Shown one piece after another: positions 12,365 through 52,995 of a stretch of 64,000 bases of DNA. Both the position numbers and the translations under genes were made by a program. Every line of letters begins with the position of its first letter. The stretch's first letter is position 1. Location: assembly GCF_900496995.4 (NCBI RefSeq), contig NC_044029.1, positions 12,772,001 through 12,836,000 of the forward strand, in the 5' to 3' direction. Below the pieces are notes generated by a model. That model was not told the DNA's origin and did no database searches. It saw only the letters and a list, made by a program, of their open reading frames with translations. This DNA comes from Aquila chrysaetos chrysaetos. Lineage: Eukaryota > Chordata > Aves > Accipitriformes > Accipitridae.

Positions 12365-15300
12365 ATGGTGCTGTCGGCGGTGCAGCAGGTGGTGGTGTCG
12401 GTGGTGCTGGTGCTTTGTGTTTTCGTCGTCATGCCCAGGATGTTCGGGGGAGGAGGAGGAGGAGGCGGGAGGGCCGGCCGGTCTCCGCGGGGCGGCAAGG
12501 CCGGCCCCGGCCATTACGATCCCCGTCAGCACCGCAGAGGTAGGAGCCGTGGCGGTGGCCGAGGCCGCGGCGGGGTTGTGCGTTCCCTGCGGGAGCTGCT
12601 GGGAGCCGGCCCCTCTCTCGGGCGGGCTCGAAGGGAGCCCCCCGGCAACGGGGAGGGCTGTGCCTCGTCCGGCGGGAGGCGCTGGGCGTTGTACGCGGGC
12701 TGTGAGGGGGAAAGGCCGTGTCAGACGGCTCCGCGCCGGCGCCTGTGCTCTCACCGCCTCGCCTTAACCTTCCACACCCCCTTCCCGCCCTCCGCCTTCA
12801 TGTTCTGCTTCTCTGGTTCGTTACTGTGTCGATTTTTGTCTGCCTTGTCTTAAGAACATCATTTTTAAATGCAGATGACGCCCTGCTACTGGAAGCGTAT
12901 CTTATCAGGGCAGTTTGACGAGTAGCGCCTGCAGGGACAGGCTTAGTTACTCCAACAGATGAGTAGCTGTGAGGCGTCAGAGGAAAGAATTCACCGGGCG
13001 TATTAGAATTGCAATAAGGGAGCCAAGTGTTACTGTTAGCAAACGTTAGCACAGAATCGTATGAGATTTGTCAGGTAGTGTATTGGAAAGAGTCCAAGAC
13101 GCCTCTTTACAAAAGATATCACTGAATGGGCTAGGGAGCTTACCCCTTGTGAAAGCTTGAGTGGTATAAATGTATGTTAAGCTGTGTCACTGTATGTCAG
13201 CTGAGGATTTAGCTCAAGGTCCAAAGGTCCGCTTCTGTTCTGGAAAATTACAAAAAGCCTGCTTTCTTGAGGTAGCTCTGTGATTCATTGGTGATGCTTT
13301 CCAAGGCATTGTAAACCAAAAGGTAAATAGTTGCTGTAATCCTCCAAATTATGTGTCTGTGGTTTTCCCTGGGAGGCAGAAAAAGTGAGGCTTGAGCTGC
13401 TACCATGTTCTTCCCAGCTGATGTTGAACTTACTGTGCTTCATAAGCTCTAGCCTGGCCTGTTTTGCTTGATTACTTTTAATTTATATGGTAGCTGTCAT
13501 TTCCTATAGATCAAATTCTTTTAAAAACCAAACCTTGAAAAAAGCAACGTTTCACATGCCTCTGCTTCTACTGATGTATTGGCCCAGCACCGCATAAAAT
13601 AAATTTCAGGCAGATCTGCTGTTCTCACCTGTTTCGGTTCTTCTTTTCTCCTGTTTGGCCAGTACTCACTCTGCTGTTTCTTCTGTGAGATAAATTTGGT
13701 GCAGGACACTGGACTCTGTTAGGATTCAGCGTCCCTCCTCTGTGCCAGGAAGGTGGTGTTTCCTTTGACCACATTTGTATTCTTATGACCTGTGGAAATT
13801 TTTTCATCTGTGATATTAGGTATTTTAGTAAATCTCCTCATTTACATTAAAAACAAATAGAACTGAAAGAAGGAAGTCTACATGTGAGATCAAACGTGAT
13901 TTCCAGATTAGTTAGTGCAGTTTTAGTAAGTCTAAACCTGCTTTTGTTGAAAGGAGAATGTCTGCCTGAACTTGCATTAAATGATTAAGGTAGCTTGAGT
14001 TCTGCTTCTGTCAGCCAGGGTTTTTAATTTTTTGTGTAACTGTCCAGTTCTGCTTCGAGTTCCAGTGAGCAAACATACAGATAAAAGGCCTACTCCAAAT
14101 GGGCATGTTGCAAACTGAGCAATGGGATGTGGAAGAACTTGCAGTGATGCCTGGCACGACTTGACTGCCGAGATGATAGTAAATGTCACTACAGTCAGGG
14201 TCATTCCTGGAAGTCTGAAAAACTTTTCTGGCTAACTCATTTTAGACAATTCTAAACCACTGTTCAAGATCTCCTATCACAAAGTACCACCTTAGTTTAG
14301 CAGAATTAGATTCCTTTTTCTCTTGTATTTGGAAGAAGCTGTAGCCAAACAGTTGTTTCACTGGGAGTTGTAATTTATGTTAATTTTTTTCTCTACCTGA
14401 TTGTGGCTGTCTCTTGCACACTTGAGTTATGTTACTGTAAATTCTTGAAATGCCACTGTTTCAGTATTAATTGACAAGGAGTGATTTGCATAATGGTCTT
14501 CCGTTTGGGAAGTTTTATATAATGTGAACCTTGTTTTACCCATACTCAGTTCTGCGATATTAAATTATGAGGAACTAAATGTTCAAGGGGATTTTAAGGT
14601 ATAAGTCTAAGCAGTCAGTTGAGACATCAGTGTTGAACTTCACAGCTCCCCAATCACCTGCTGTCTGTCTCTGCAAGCATCTGCATTCTTTAGCTGATAG
14701 CACTGTTTCTCATGCGCGTGTCCCATGACCCCAGGTTTAACTACCGAATAACCTAAGTCAAGCAATGACACTGGCTGTTTTATCTGCTGCCTGTTTTGGC
14801 AGGCAAATTACATGGAAAAATACTTCAGACTTCCGAGGTTGCATGTCTTTGCTATTGTGTAATCTTTTCCTGCTAAATATTTGATTTGCAGAGGTACAGC
14901 ACTTCTAAGCCTGTGGGAATATCCATGTAACACTGAATTTACTGTCAAAATACTGAAAGCAGCAACACAGCATGTGTATTTCAACAAAACTTTTTTTTTC
15001 TGGGACTAGACAATTCAGTTTGTACTTAACTCCTTTCTTTGTTACAGAGGAAAAATACTAATTTGTAACATTGTTCTCAGCATTATTAATAGTTTCTCTG
15101 AATATGCTTTAATTTCAAGATGTAAGTTGTTTCTTGTTATGTCTACCTTTCTGTGGTTTGCTGTGGGTTTGCCAATGTTGTTGTAAAGGAAGAAACTTAA
15201 AACTTGCATCTTAAAGAAAGATAGAAACTTAGTTTGAGGGTCTTTGCTACATAGATCTAACTTTGCATTCTATTCATGAAACAGTGATTTTTAATTTTTT

Positions 15301-18300
15301 TTTTGTAACTTTATTTGGATGCAGGACTGACCACACCATCTTAGAAGAGTGATGAACAAAGATGATCACACAAGAAGGAAACAATTTAATTCCAGCTGTG
15401 AAACTAATTGGACTCTTAATTTCCTTTCTAACTTTGTCTTCTTTCTCTCAATTTAATTTTTTAAGGTAGTCCTCAGACAGTTCATCAAGTTCACCTGAAT
15501 CCAGGAAATTCTGACAGTAATACTTATCAGAGTATTCAGCAGATGAGAAATGCAATGGAAAAAGAGATAAAGAGTGAGAGAACAAGAGGAAATGGTAGAG
15601 AATTAGCATTCACCCTCATGCCATTGTATGCTCTTGGAGTGGGAGTGTTTGCAGCATACAAATTTCTTAAGGTAAGCCATAAGAAAAACATTAAATTATT
15701 GAAATTAGAAGGAAATGTAACTGGTCTGGGTTCCCCCCCCCCCAATTCTGAGTCCATGTATGTGGTTGTCCAAAAGCCATTTATTGCTCGGTATGACTTT
15801 GAATGTAAGCTCCAAAGTTAAAATTATAGCATATCTGATTCTTCCTTATGAAGGTTTCTGACTGATCTTTTTTTAGACACTTAAAGAAGTGATAATCTTA
15901 CACCTCCCCTCCCCTGCCCCCACCCCCTCCTCCCCCCCTCCCCCCCTCCCCCCAATAAGAATCTGAGAACCTAAACAGGGCTGTTACCTGAGGTTGTAAC
16001 TTAAGCCTCATCAGTATTTCACTTCCTTTTCATTCTTCAGAATGAGATTGAGTATGGGAAGGAGATAGACGCCTCCTGCAGAGTAGTAGTCTTAGATTAG
16101 CAATTAGATAGAATAGTGAGTAGTCTAGACCTTTTATTTAGGACTTCTCATTTGGTCATGCAGCTGCAACATAGGCTGTTACCTGTGACATGTGATACCT
16201 TTTCTACCATTAGTAAATTAAAAAAGTAGAACACGTGATCAGTTGGGGTTTTTGGTTTGGTTTTTTTTTTTTTTTAAATATCAGTCTTGATATTTATTGT
16301 TTTATAGTAAGAGATGTTACAGCACTTGTAGTGCTGAGAGTGCACCTGGAATATTGTTGCTTGCCTTCAGGGAAAAAAAAAACTTAAACCTGAACAGGAC
16401 CGGAGACAGCATCTTCATTTCCATAGTCAGTTTCATATCATCTGGTATGTGAGAAAAATACAACAGCTTAGCAAGATGAACATAGAGGCAGACCAGTTTG
16501 GTTTTAAAAATTAATTAGTTTGTAAATAAGATTTAAACATCATAAAAATAATACTTTGGGTGTTAAAACTCTTTACACGTGTGGGACTGAGATGTAAATA
16601 TTTCTATAATAGCATCTTTATTACTTTAAGAAAGAAGTTTTACCTCCTAGTTAATGATAGGAGACTGCATCCAGTAACCTAGAAGGTTCCTTCTGTTCAT
16701 TTTTGAAAACTGGAGTTGAAATAGCAACTGTTTTCTTTTACAACTTTTGTCAGTCATGTTGTCACTGCTTAAAATCTGAAGTGTTAGTTTAAGATAGGAA
16801 GAAGGCATGGCAGAATAAAAGTTTCATTAATGGAGCACATTTCTGTGGTTGCTATTTAATTTCAGTAAATTTCTAAATACATTTTTATTTTAATATACAA
16901 ATAGTGATGAAGTCTTCTAACATGATTATATTTATTAAAGATGAAGTCACATGAAGAAAGTCTCTCCAAAAAGGAAAAAAGTACAGAAGACAAGGCAAAG
17001 GAAACGGGTAAGATAGCCATTCAGAATGCATATGTTCACCAAAAATGCGTATTTCCTGCTGGAACAAGCTACATATTTTTGTTGATGCAGTCTAGCTAAA
17101 CGAGAACCATCCTCTAAGTTCCTTACGTGCAGTTAGGAACCTACAAAACACTTTGTTATTCTGTGTACTTGAAACACTTGTTAGAGGTTTGTTTGAAATC
17201 TCCAAATGGTAATATTCTTTAAAACAGCTATACTAATACAGGATGGTTGTCTGCCTTTTAATGTCTGATGTTTTTCTTACTTAAGACCTGTTCAATTTTC
17301 TTCAGTATAATAGGATGTTTAAATAGGATATAATACTCCTTAGAATTAATAGGGTATTTAAAAAGGATATAATGATCTGCTTTAGAGTTAAACTGTATTG
17401 ATAGTGGAACAGTATGGATAAACAATTACAGAGACTGTTGAATTTCTGGGTCAAATTGGTGACCTGACAAAAACATTAACTGTTTGTAGAAGAGACAGAA
17501 TAAATGGTACTTTTTTTTTCTTCATGATACGGAGCACTCTTGACTGTCTGATACAGTCTATTCTGCATGTGCCAAGAAGTAGGCTTTCCTTTGAAGAAAC
17601 AGTCAGGCACATCAAAGTTGAGTTGTTTTCATACATTTTTTGTTTTTGCCCCTTGTACAGACACATTTTTAGTTAATTAAACAACTAGCAGCCTCTTTTG
17701 GTGTCTCTGTACACCAGATCTGCAATCAGGTTCAGCAGTGATTTTCTACACTGCCTACTTGCCATCCTTGCGTGTTGCATTCTTCTTTCTTCACAGTTTA
17801 ATAGTATTTTAGGAGGAGTTACTCCTCTCAACTCTCGTGCATTAAGTGTTGAATGTATTTGCGAGGTGTGAGTGGGCAAATTCATGACTATATTAAGTAT
17901 AAATACACTACTTTTACCTCAGGAAGTCTTGGAACTGCATAGCTCTTGAAGCCGGGAAGGTGAGAGCCATATTCTCGCTCAGTTTCTGCCAAGGTGTTCT
18001 CTTATTGCGCGCTGTTGGAGACAAGTTATTGAATGAGAAGGACTTCTGGTCACACATAATAAGGCTTCTGTTCTTACCCTCACCACTCCCTTTTCATATT
18101 CTAGAATTTTATAGAGAAAAAACCTTCCTGTTTTTGACTCTGCCCAACCAAAAATATAAATTAGTATCGTTTTGGTATTGTAAATACATTTCTTACAACG
18201 TTCTCTCCCTCTTGCCCCCACCCCCTGGCTCTGCCTCCGTCTTTTTTTTTGCTTTTGTTTTTTGTTAGAGCATCAGCTTTTAGAACTGGAGCAGCATCTA

Positions 18301-20482
18301 GCACAGACAGAGAAAATGTTAAATTCTTTATTGACTCAGTTGGATCCACTGTCAAACTGGTGAGTGTTTCTAAAACATCTCAGTTACTATTGTTTTCTGT
18401 GAATTGAAGTTCTCCAAAATGTTGACAGAGAGTTCTTAAAATGTTCCTTATATATAGGTAAGGAACAGTGTTTAGGAACCTTCTTTAATTACTTACTGAT
18501 TCTGTAGCCTTTTGCAGGTAATAGTTTTCTTCAGCAGTTCGTGATCTTTTCCACAGACATCTCCTGTCTCTTGTTCACCAAACATACATGCAAAAGCTCA
18601 GACTTATAATCAAGCTACTGTCATTTAACAACTTAAACTTGAATATTGACCAAGGAGACTAATACTGAAAAAACACTTAAGCTCAGTAGCATTTGAAAGC
18701 CCATGTGGGAATTAGATTTTTGGTATCAGAAAGAGTTTCCACCTTTTGATATAATTAGAAGACAAAACTAGTTATCAAGGTATGGCTGCTTATTTTTGTG
18801 TTTTGAAATGTTAACACTGTTAAGTGATTGTGTGTGTTTCAGGGAAATATAACTTCTCTGTTGTAGTGTAACAAGGGAATAAGTAATATAACCTCCTTGT
18901 GGTTTTAGAGATGATCTTCTCTTAAGAAGCTAGGGCCTTACCCATCTATTGGAAATAAAAATATCCATGCAGTCCATTTTGTGTAGACTGACATCCTTCA
19001 TGAAGCTGAGTTTAAAACATGCAGAATTTAGTGATTGTTCCTTTAGTGTGCTTCTGAACTTAATGTGTGCTGAAACTATTAAGTAGCAAATTCACTGACC
19101 AATTTGCCTAACAAATTTCTAGTAGTGATGGGGAGGAGAGAGCGTAAACAAAATCTGAAATAAATGAGAAAAGCCTCTAAACTGTAAAGTTCTGTATTAG
19201 GCATTGTTGTACTAAAAATAAAATCACTTTGGATAATTGTTTCTTTCAGTACTCATTACTCAACCTTGGCCATTGGGGCTCCAGTGTTAGAATTCAGTGA
19301 CTAGATTATTCAGTAGGTGTAGGTGATGGGCTCCCCACTCCTCAAGAGACAGTTCTCAAAGAAAAGCTTGAGCTAAACGTATTGCTAACTTAACTAAGGT
19401 GTTTATCCACGGAAGGAAATACTGCAATCTTGAGCATTATTATCAAGCACTCACTTCTAAGGTAATCTTTCAGCTGGTGACATCTGTCTTTTTTTCTAGT
19501 GTTAATGCTTTAGCTTGTGAGCAGAAAGATGAAATAATGACACAGCTCCAATCAATTAGACGGCTGATGAAAGAAAGTGGATTGGATAAATCAGAAAACA
19601 AGATGAAAGGTACTTTGATTTCCAGCAGGATGGATAACTAAGTAGTTTATATTTTAAAAGAATAAACAGATCTTACTATAATAATGTTCAGTTCCTGCAT
19701 CTTAGGTAATGTGTGTGGAATTAATTTTATTCTGGAGGAGTACCATTATTCCTGTTTGAGGTGTATCTAATTTCAAATTTTTGATACATCATGATTTTTT
19801 TTAAGAATAGGTGCTAAAAGACATTGAGCTAGGATAGACCACATAGTCATGTTCTGCTTTGTTAAAATGGGCTTCTTGAGTGTGAGTTCCTGAGCAGTCT
19901 GTTAGTATTGGACTAACTGTAGTCTACAGATTCCCAGATGGGAACCTCTGAGGCAGTGGGTAATGCTTGCATAAAGTACCAAACATCAAACTGTGTATTA
20001 GTTTCAACTGGAGATTTCCAAGAGGTATGTAGTAGTCCAAGAGAAATCTTAAATGTTAAGAATGGTTCAGTAGAAATTTGGGGAATTTTTCCATTAGTTG
20101 AGTCTTAATAAAAGAGAGAAAACAAATAAAAAAGTCTGCTTCTAAACTGACCCTTGAAATTTTGAGCCTTTCTAGTAATTTAAACTTACTTTTTTTTTTT
20201 TAATTATAAGATGTCAGCCACATTTGTAATGAGAAACTTGAAGATCTTATTCAGTCATTTGCTGAACATTCTCAAGAGAAAGAAATGGATGACAGAGAAG
20301 ATGACAGTAATGAAGATTTGCTTGAGGATGTTGATAATGATTACAAAATAGAAGAGCATGAATTATGTGATGAATGTGAAGTACATCAGTTTGAGCCAGA
20401 TGTGGTAGAAGACCAAGAAATGATACACAAAGATGCCATTGAATCAGAAGAGATAGGATTGAGGAGACGTAATAGATACTAA
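12365..20482 (+). CDS. RIC3-domain protein, RIC3-like acetylcholine-receptor chaperone paralogue
   Basis: Coding exons are 12365-12539, 15466-15671, 16941-17007, 18269-18359, 19500-19609 and 20211-20482. They total 921 nt (306 residues plus TAA), all phases join, and the start has strong context (GGCCATGG). Residues 3-24 are a membrane segment, followed by a Gly-run and a basic linker. A second hydrophobic segment (FTLMPLYALGVGVFAAY) spans about 105-126. Helical, coiled-coil-like stretches follow at about 148-177 (HQLLELEQHLAQTEKML) and 186-203 (EIMTQLQSIRRLMKESG). The C-terminus is very acidic (about 217-306). This order (TM, Pro/Gly linker, TM, coiled coil with the Q-L-x-x-I/L-x-R-x-M-K-E pattern, acidic tail) is that of RIC3, an ER-resident chaperone of nicotinic and 5-HT3 receptors. 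True RIC3 should lie on another chromosome, so I read this as a paralogue. Shorter than human RIC3 (369 residues). Confidence 0.85.
12540..20210 (+). other. Introns of the RIC3-like gene
   Basis: The introns are 12540-15465, 15672-16940, 17008-18268, 18360-19499 and 19610-20210. They are AT-rich and contain a C-run at 15733-15743, a long homopyrimidine tract at 15902-15953 and poly-T tracts. I found no further gene or recognisable transposon in them. Confidence 0.7.
15902..15953 (+). repeat. Homopyrimidine C/T tract
   Basis: About 50 bases are almost purely C and T with repeated runs of four to seven C. They lie in intron 2 of the RIC3-like gene, and the opposite strand has matching G-runs. 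The tract could form triplex (H-DNA) or G-quadruplex structures. Confidence 0.75.
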
Positions 20483-20600
20483 TGAAATCTGTATATGTAA
20501 AACTTCCAAAAGCTTATGAATTATTTTTTTTTATACTGTTGTATGCACTTTAAACTGTTTCAAATGAAGTTATGTGCACTGCTATATGCTTTAAAAAGGG

Positions 20601-20668
20601 GTGAAATTCTGCCTGTGCTCGTATCTATGACGGTTCTGTAACTGACTTCAGTGGCAGCAGAATTTCAC
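20601..20668. repeat. Palindromic MITE-like element in the 3' UTR
   Basis: Two perfect 12-nt inverted arms, GTGAAATTCTGC (20601-20612) and GCAGAATTTCAC (20657-20668), flank 44 nt containing GACTTCAGTGGCA. Short palindromes carrying an 'acttcagtggga...atttcac' core recur in sauropsid genomes and are probably old non-autonomous DNA elements. The family name is not certain. Confidence 0.6.
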
Positions 20669-20873
20669 TCAGGATGTTTACATATTTTTTTCTATTTATT
20701 TTTTTTCCTATAAAAATATTTCTGTACTCTGTATATAATGCACTGTAATTATATCTGATGCTTCACTAAAATATTAGAGTATCTTGTAATTAAGACTATA
20801 AAGAATAGATGTTTCATAAATGTTTTGTAACTAGTAAGCGTGGTGCCACTTGAACTGTGACTTACTTGAGTTC

Positions 20874-20879
20874 ATTAAA
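20874..20879 (+). terminator. Polyadenylation signal ATTAAA of the RIC3-like gene
   Basis: ATTAAA lies about 390 nt past the stop codon and is followed by a GT/T-rich stretch (GCTCTTTGTGG and T-runs) within about 35 nt. It is the best candidate in this 3' UTR. Confidence 0.55.
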
Positions 20880-20884
20880 GAGCA

Positions 20885-22020
20885 TGCACTGATGAATTTA
20901 GCTCTTTGTGGAAAACTTTTTTCTAGGGGGGAAGGAAAAGCAGTATGGGTTAAGTCTTAGGGATACATTCATAGTCAAGTTTCTTTATTTGGAGAGAGAA
21001 ATTTAGCCACAGACGCTATTTTAAAATGATTAGTCCGAGTTTTCTGTCTCCTCAGGAATGATGTATTGTTTTGTATGTCAATTTAAACCTTAATGCATTA
21101 CACTGGATCACTTAGTTGCTTCCCCACCTGTCCCTGGTTAAGCTCAGCAGCTGCCTAATAATTAATTGATACCTATTAGTACTATATCCCTGTTTCATAT
21201 TTATTTTAACACAATAGAATCTGGCCTTTTGATTCATTGTAATACACTTTTTCTGACATCAGTGTTAACAGATGTATTGCTATGTATCATTCAAGAACTG
21301 TGGGGTTTCTTTTTTCGACATGTTATACCAACTTGATATTGGCTTTTTTAGGTCAGTGTTAAGCATATTCTTCCTTTGCAAGAATAACTTTTGTCTATAT
21401 CTTTATTTTCTGCTAATTTTTTGTTCACCTAACGCACATGCCTATGGAACTGCCACCCTTTAACAACAGGAATTACATTAGAGGTAAGTCTGACAGTACA
21501 ATGCTGTTAAATTTTCTGTTTTATAATTGCATAGCTTTTAAGTAGGCCAGTTACAATGCCTGAACTCTTTTGCTGTCTTTATTCTTGCAGGAAAATAACA
21601 CGTGGATATTTTTTTATGGAGGAAACGTACTGTAGTTGAAGGGACCAAAACTGTTACTGTGTCACTCACTGAAACGGAGCAAATTGTTCATTCTTGGGTT
21701 GGAACGTGGTACGTCTTTGTTTCTAAAAATGGATCACACAGGCTTGGAAGTAGCAGCATGCAGCAGTACATCCTTAGGGCCATTGTATTAGTAGTTTCAC
21801 AGTGGGATTTTTGCCTGACTTTGGAATAGCGATTGACCAAAAAGCCAGGGTTTCTCAAGAGGTGACAGATCTTTCCCCAAGATGGAACGGATGAATCAAA
21901 ACTGGTACTCGGCTGCAGTTTGCTTTTTAAGAATGACTGGCCTAGGTCTGGCCATTCAGGACGACTGGAACCGTTTAAAAAAATCGTGATTGCATAGAGG
22001 CTATCCTCCGAGAGTAAATC
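20885..22020. other. Intergenic spacer between the RIC3-like gene and CAPS2
   Basis: About 1.1 kb of AT-rich sequence with short chance frames only. No exon, RNA gene or transposon is recognised before the CpG-rich block begins near 22.04 kb. Confidence 0.6.
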
Positions 22021-22039
22021 TAATTAAAGTGGACTGAAA

Positions 22040-22800
22040 CTACTGTCAAAGGTTCGCTCGGAGGGGAGCGGGCAGGACGGAAGGGGCAGCAGGCGCCCTG
22101 CCCTGCCCTTGCGGTGGGCGGCGGGTCGGTCCCGCTGTCCGTGGGGCTCTGAGCTGTAGTTCTGACCCAGGGCCGCAACCGTTCCCCCTTCTGCAGCTCC
22201 GGAGAAGTCTCCGATTCCAGCTGCCCGGGGCGGGGCGGGGGGGTGTGAGTTGGAGCCCCGGATCCCCGCGACGCGCCCGGCTTTCCTCACCGGCGGCTGC
22301 GGGGAGCGCAGGTGAGCGCCGGGAGGGCCGTTCCGGCAGGCAGCCCTGCCCCGAGTAGATCATTTCCTCAGGACGAACGGAGAATTCCTCTTCCCGCCTC
22401 GGGGGAAGGCGGCATCTTGCCAAACCTCCCTCCGCGCTGCTGGAGCCGGCGGGGCGCAGGTAGGGCGGGAGCCGGGAGCGGGACGGGGCGGCTGCAGCCG
22501 CGATGGCGGGGCGCCGTCCCGGCGGGGACGCGCGGGGCGGGCCCTTTCTGTCAGCCCTGCGCGGCCCCGGCCTCTCCTGGGCTGCTGCCGGGGAAACACG
22601 GCGTCTCTGCGGAGCTGCGTCTGAGCCCGCGATGTTTATTTCTCCCCTTAAAGCGTCGCAGAGTTACTGCGGCGCGTTAACGGTTAAAGGCAACAAGGCT
22701 TTCCTCCTCTCGCACCTTCGACTGGGAGGGTACGATGTTTCGGCCAGAGGCTTGAGGTCCCGCGAAGATGGCGGCTCTTCCTCTTAAGCCCCCTGAGGTA
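22040..22800 (+). promoter_or_regulatory. CAPS2: CpG-island promoter and 5' non-coding exon region of CAPS2
   Basis: GC- and CpG-rich sequence lies directly upstream of the first CAPS2 coding exon. Candidate 5' exon donors are GCGCAG|GTGAGC (exon end 22311) and GGCGCAG|GTAGGG (exon end about 22459). Either could splice to an acceptor just before 23359. No TATA box is obvious. The open frames across the island are CpG-island artefacts. Confidence 0.7.
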
Positions 22801-23375
22801 AAGGGGGTACGGCTGGCAGGCCGTCGTTGAAAACGGAGCGTCTGGTTTTTGGGAGTGAAACGATCGGCTTTTGGTTCAAAACTGGCCGTGCGGAAGGAGA
22901 AGCCAGCAGAGCAGGAGGTGGCACGCTGATAAAATGTCGCTCCGGAGGCCAGGAGGGCCCTGACGCCTTCCTGAAAATACCTGGTCCCAGGGCAGGGTGC
23001 TGCTGAGAGCCAGGCGGCGGCCGTACGTGAAGAGTGAAAAAGGTTGGATGTTGTCAAGGGATAACAAAGCAGTAACGCTGGCCTGAGAAGGTATCGAGAA
23101 GCGTAAGGGAAAGAGGGAGTTAAACTCGAGGCAAAGACGTAAATTTGAACAGGAATCGGGTGAAGCATTAGTAAGGAAAGACTGAAATTAAGAGGCAGTG
23201 AAAAAGGGAAGCCAGCAATGTTTCATAGCTCGCCAAAGAGAATACCCAAATTATTGGTGATAGACACGGTCTTTCTAATGCAATAATGTTGTTTTGCAGA
23301 AGTACTTATATAAAAAATACATGATTTTCTCAAATCTGTTTTCCACTTTGTTCTGAAGGCTGTCGTTGAATTTGC

Positions 23376-52525
<29,150 letters not shown>

Positions 52526-52757
52526 AGCGGAAGATGACAAAAATGGAGACATTTTCTAAACAAGGAGTGAGCTAAATAGGGAGGATTTAGTCTTGATGTG
52601 CATTACTTCATAATTAGTGTCTTAAACTGATTTCAGGGACTGAAAATTTTTGATGCTTTCAGAATAATATATGGCAAATTTCTTAGAGTGTCTGTTGAGC
52701 TATGCTAACCACTCTTTTTTTTAATATAAATGCTGTTCATTCCTTTTCATTGGAAAT

Positions 52758-52763
52758 AATAAA
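52758..52763 (+). terminator. CAPS2: Polyadenylation signal AATAAA of CAPS2
   Basis: AATAAA lies about 230 nt after the CAPS2 stop codon and is followed by GGCTGTTCC and T-rich sequence. It is the first canonical signal in the 3' UTR and sets the transcript end near 52.78 kb. Confidence 0.75.
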
Positions 52764-52970
52764 GGCTGTTCCCCATACCAAAAGGCATCATTTACTTGAT
52801 ATTAAAGTGGCCTATTTTAAAATAAGAGGGAGTTAGAATAGTAAAATGCATGAAGGAGTATATGCAAGAGTAAATTTAGTTTATGATGCATTGTGAGAAG
52901 CTTTAGATTTGACTGTATAAATATCAATGGCAGCTTTTCTTCAGAGTTTTCTTCCTATAAAAGTAATGTG

Positions 52971-52976
52971 TTTATT
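52971..52976 (-). terminator. Candidate polyadenylation signal AATAAA of the minus-strand gene
   Basis: On the minus strand AATAAA lies 19 nt beyond the TGA that closes the five-exon gene. That would give a very short 3' UTR and a transcript end roughly 170 bp from the CAPS2 end in a tail-to-tail arrangement. Confidence 0.5.
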
Positions 52977-52995
52977 CTTATAATGTTCTTTTGTC

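Larger units (their letters stand above)
11810..12750. promoter_or_regulatory. CpG island, bidirectional promoter of GLIPR1 and the RIC3-like gene
   Basis: This GC- and CpG-rich block contains the first coding exons of two divergent genes. Their start codons, at 12073 (minus) and 12365 (plus), are only 291 bp apart. No TATA box is evident, as expected for a CpG-island promoter. Between the starts lie long C-runs and a GGA/GGC triplet array, which are 5' UTR or core promoter for one gene or the other. Shared regulation is inferred from the geometry. Confidence 0.8.
20483..20880 (+). other. 3' UTR of the RIC3-like gene
   Basis: AT-rich sequence follows the TAA stop. It contains a short palindromic element (20601-20668) and ends near an ATTAAA signal at 20874-20879. 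Confidence 0.65.

Noticed and set aside
11681..12754. A 357-codon minus-strand open frame across the CpG island.
   Set aside because: Only the part 12073-11903 is real (GLIPR1 exon 1). The rest is Arg/Pro/Ala-rich and His/Gln triplet-repeat translation typical of CpG islands, and it runs through the exon 1 donor.
22024..23168. Several long frames on both strands, up to 163 codons.
   Set aside because: They are CpG-island artefacts around the CAPS2 promoter, with low-complexity Arg/Pro/Gly content and no splice or family support.
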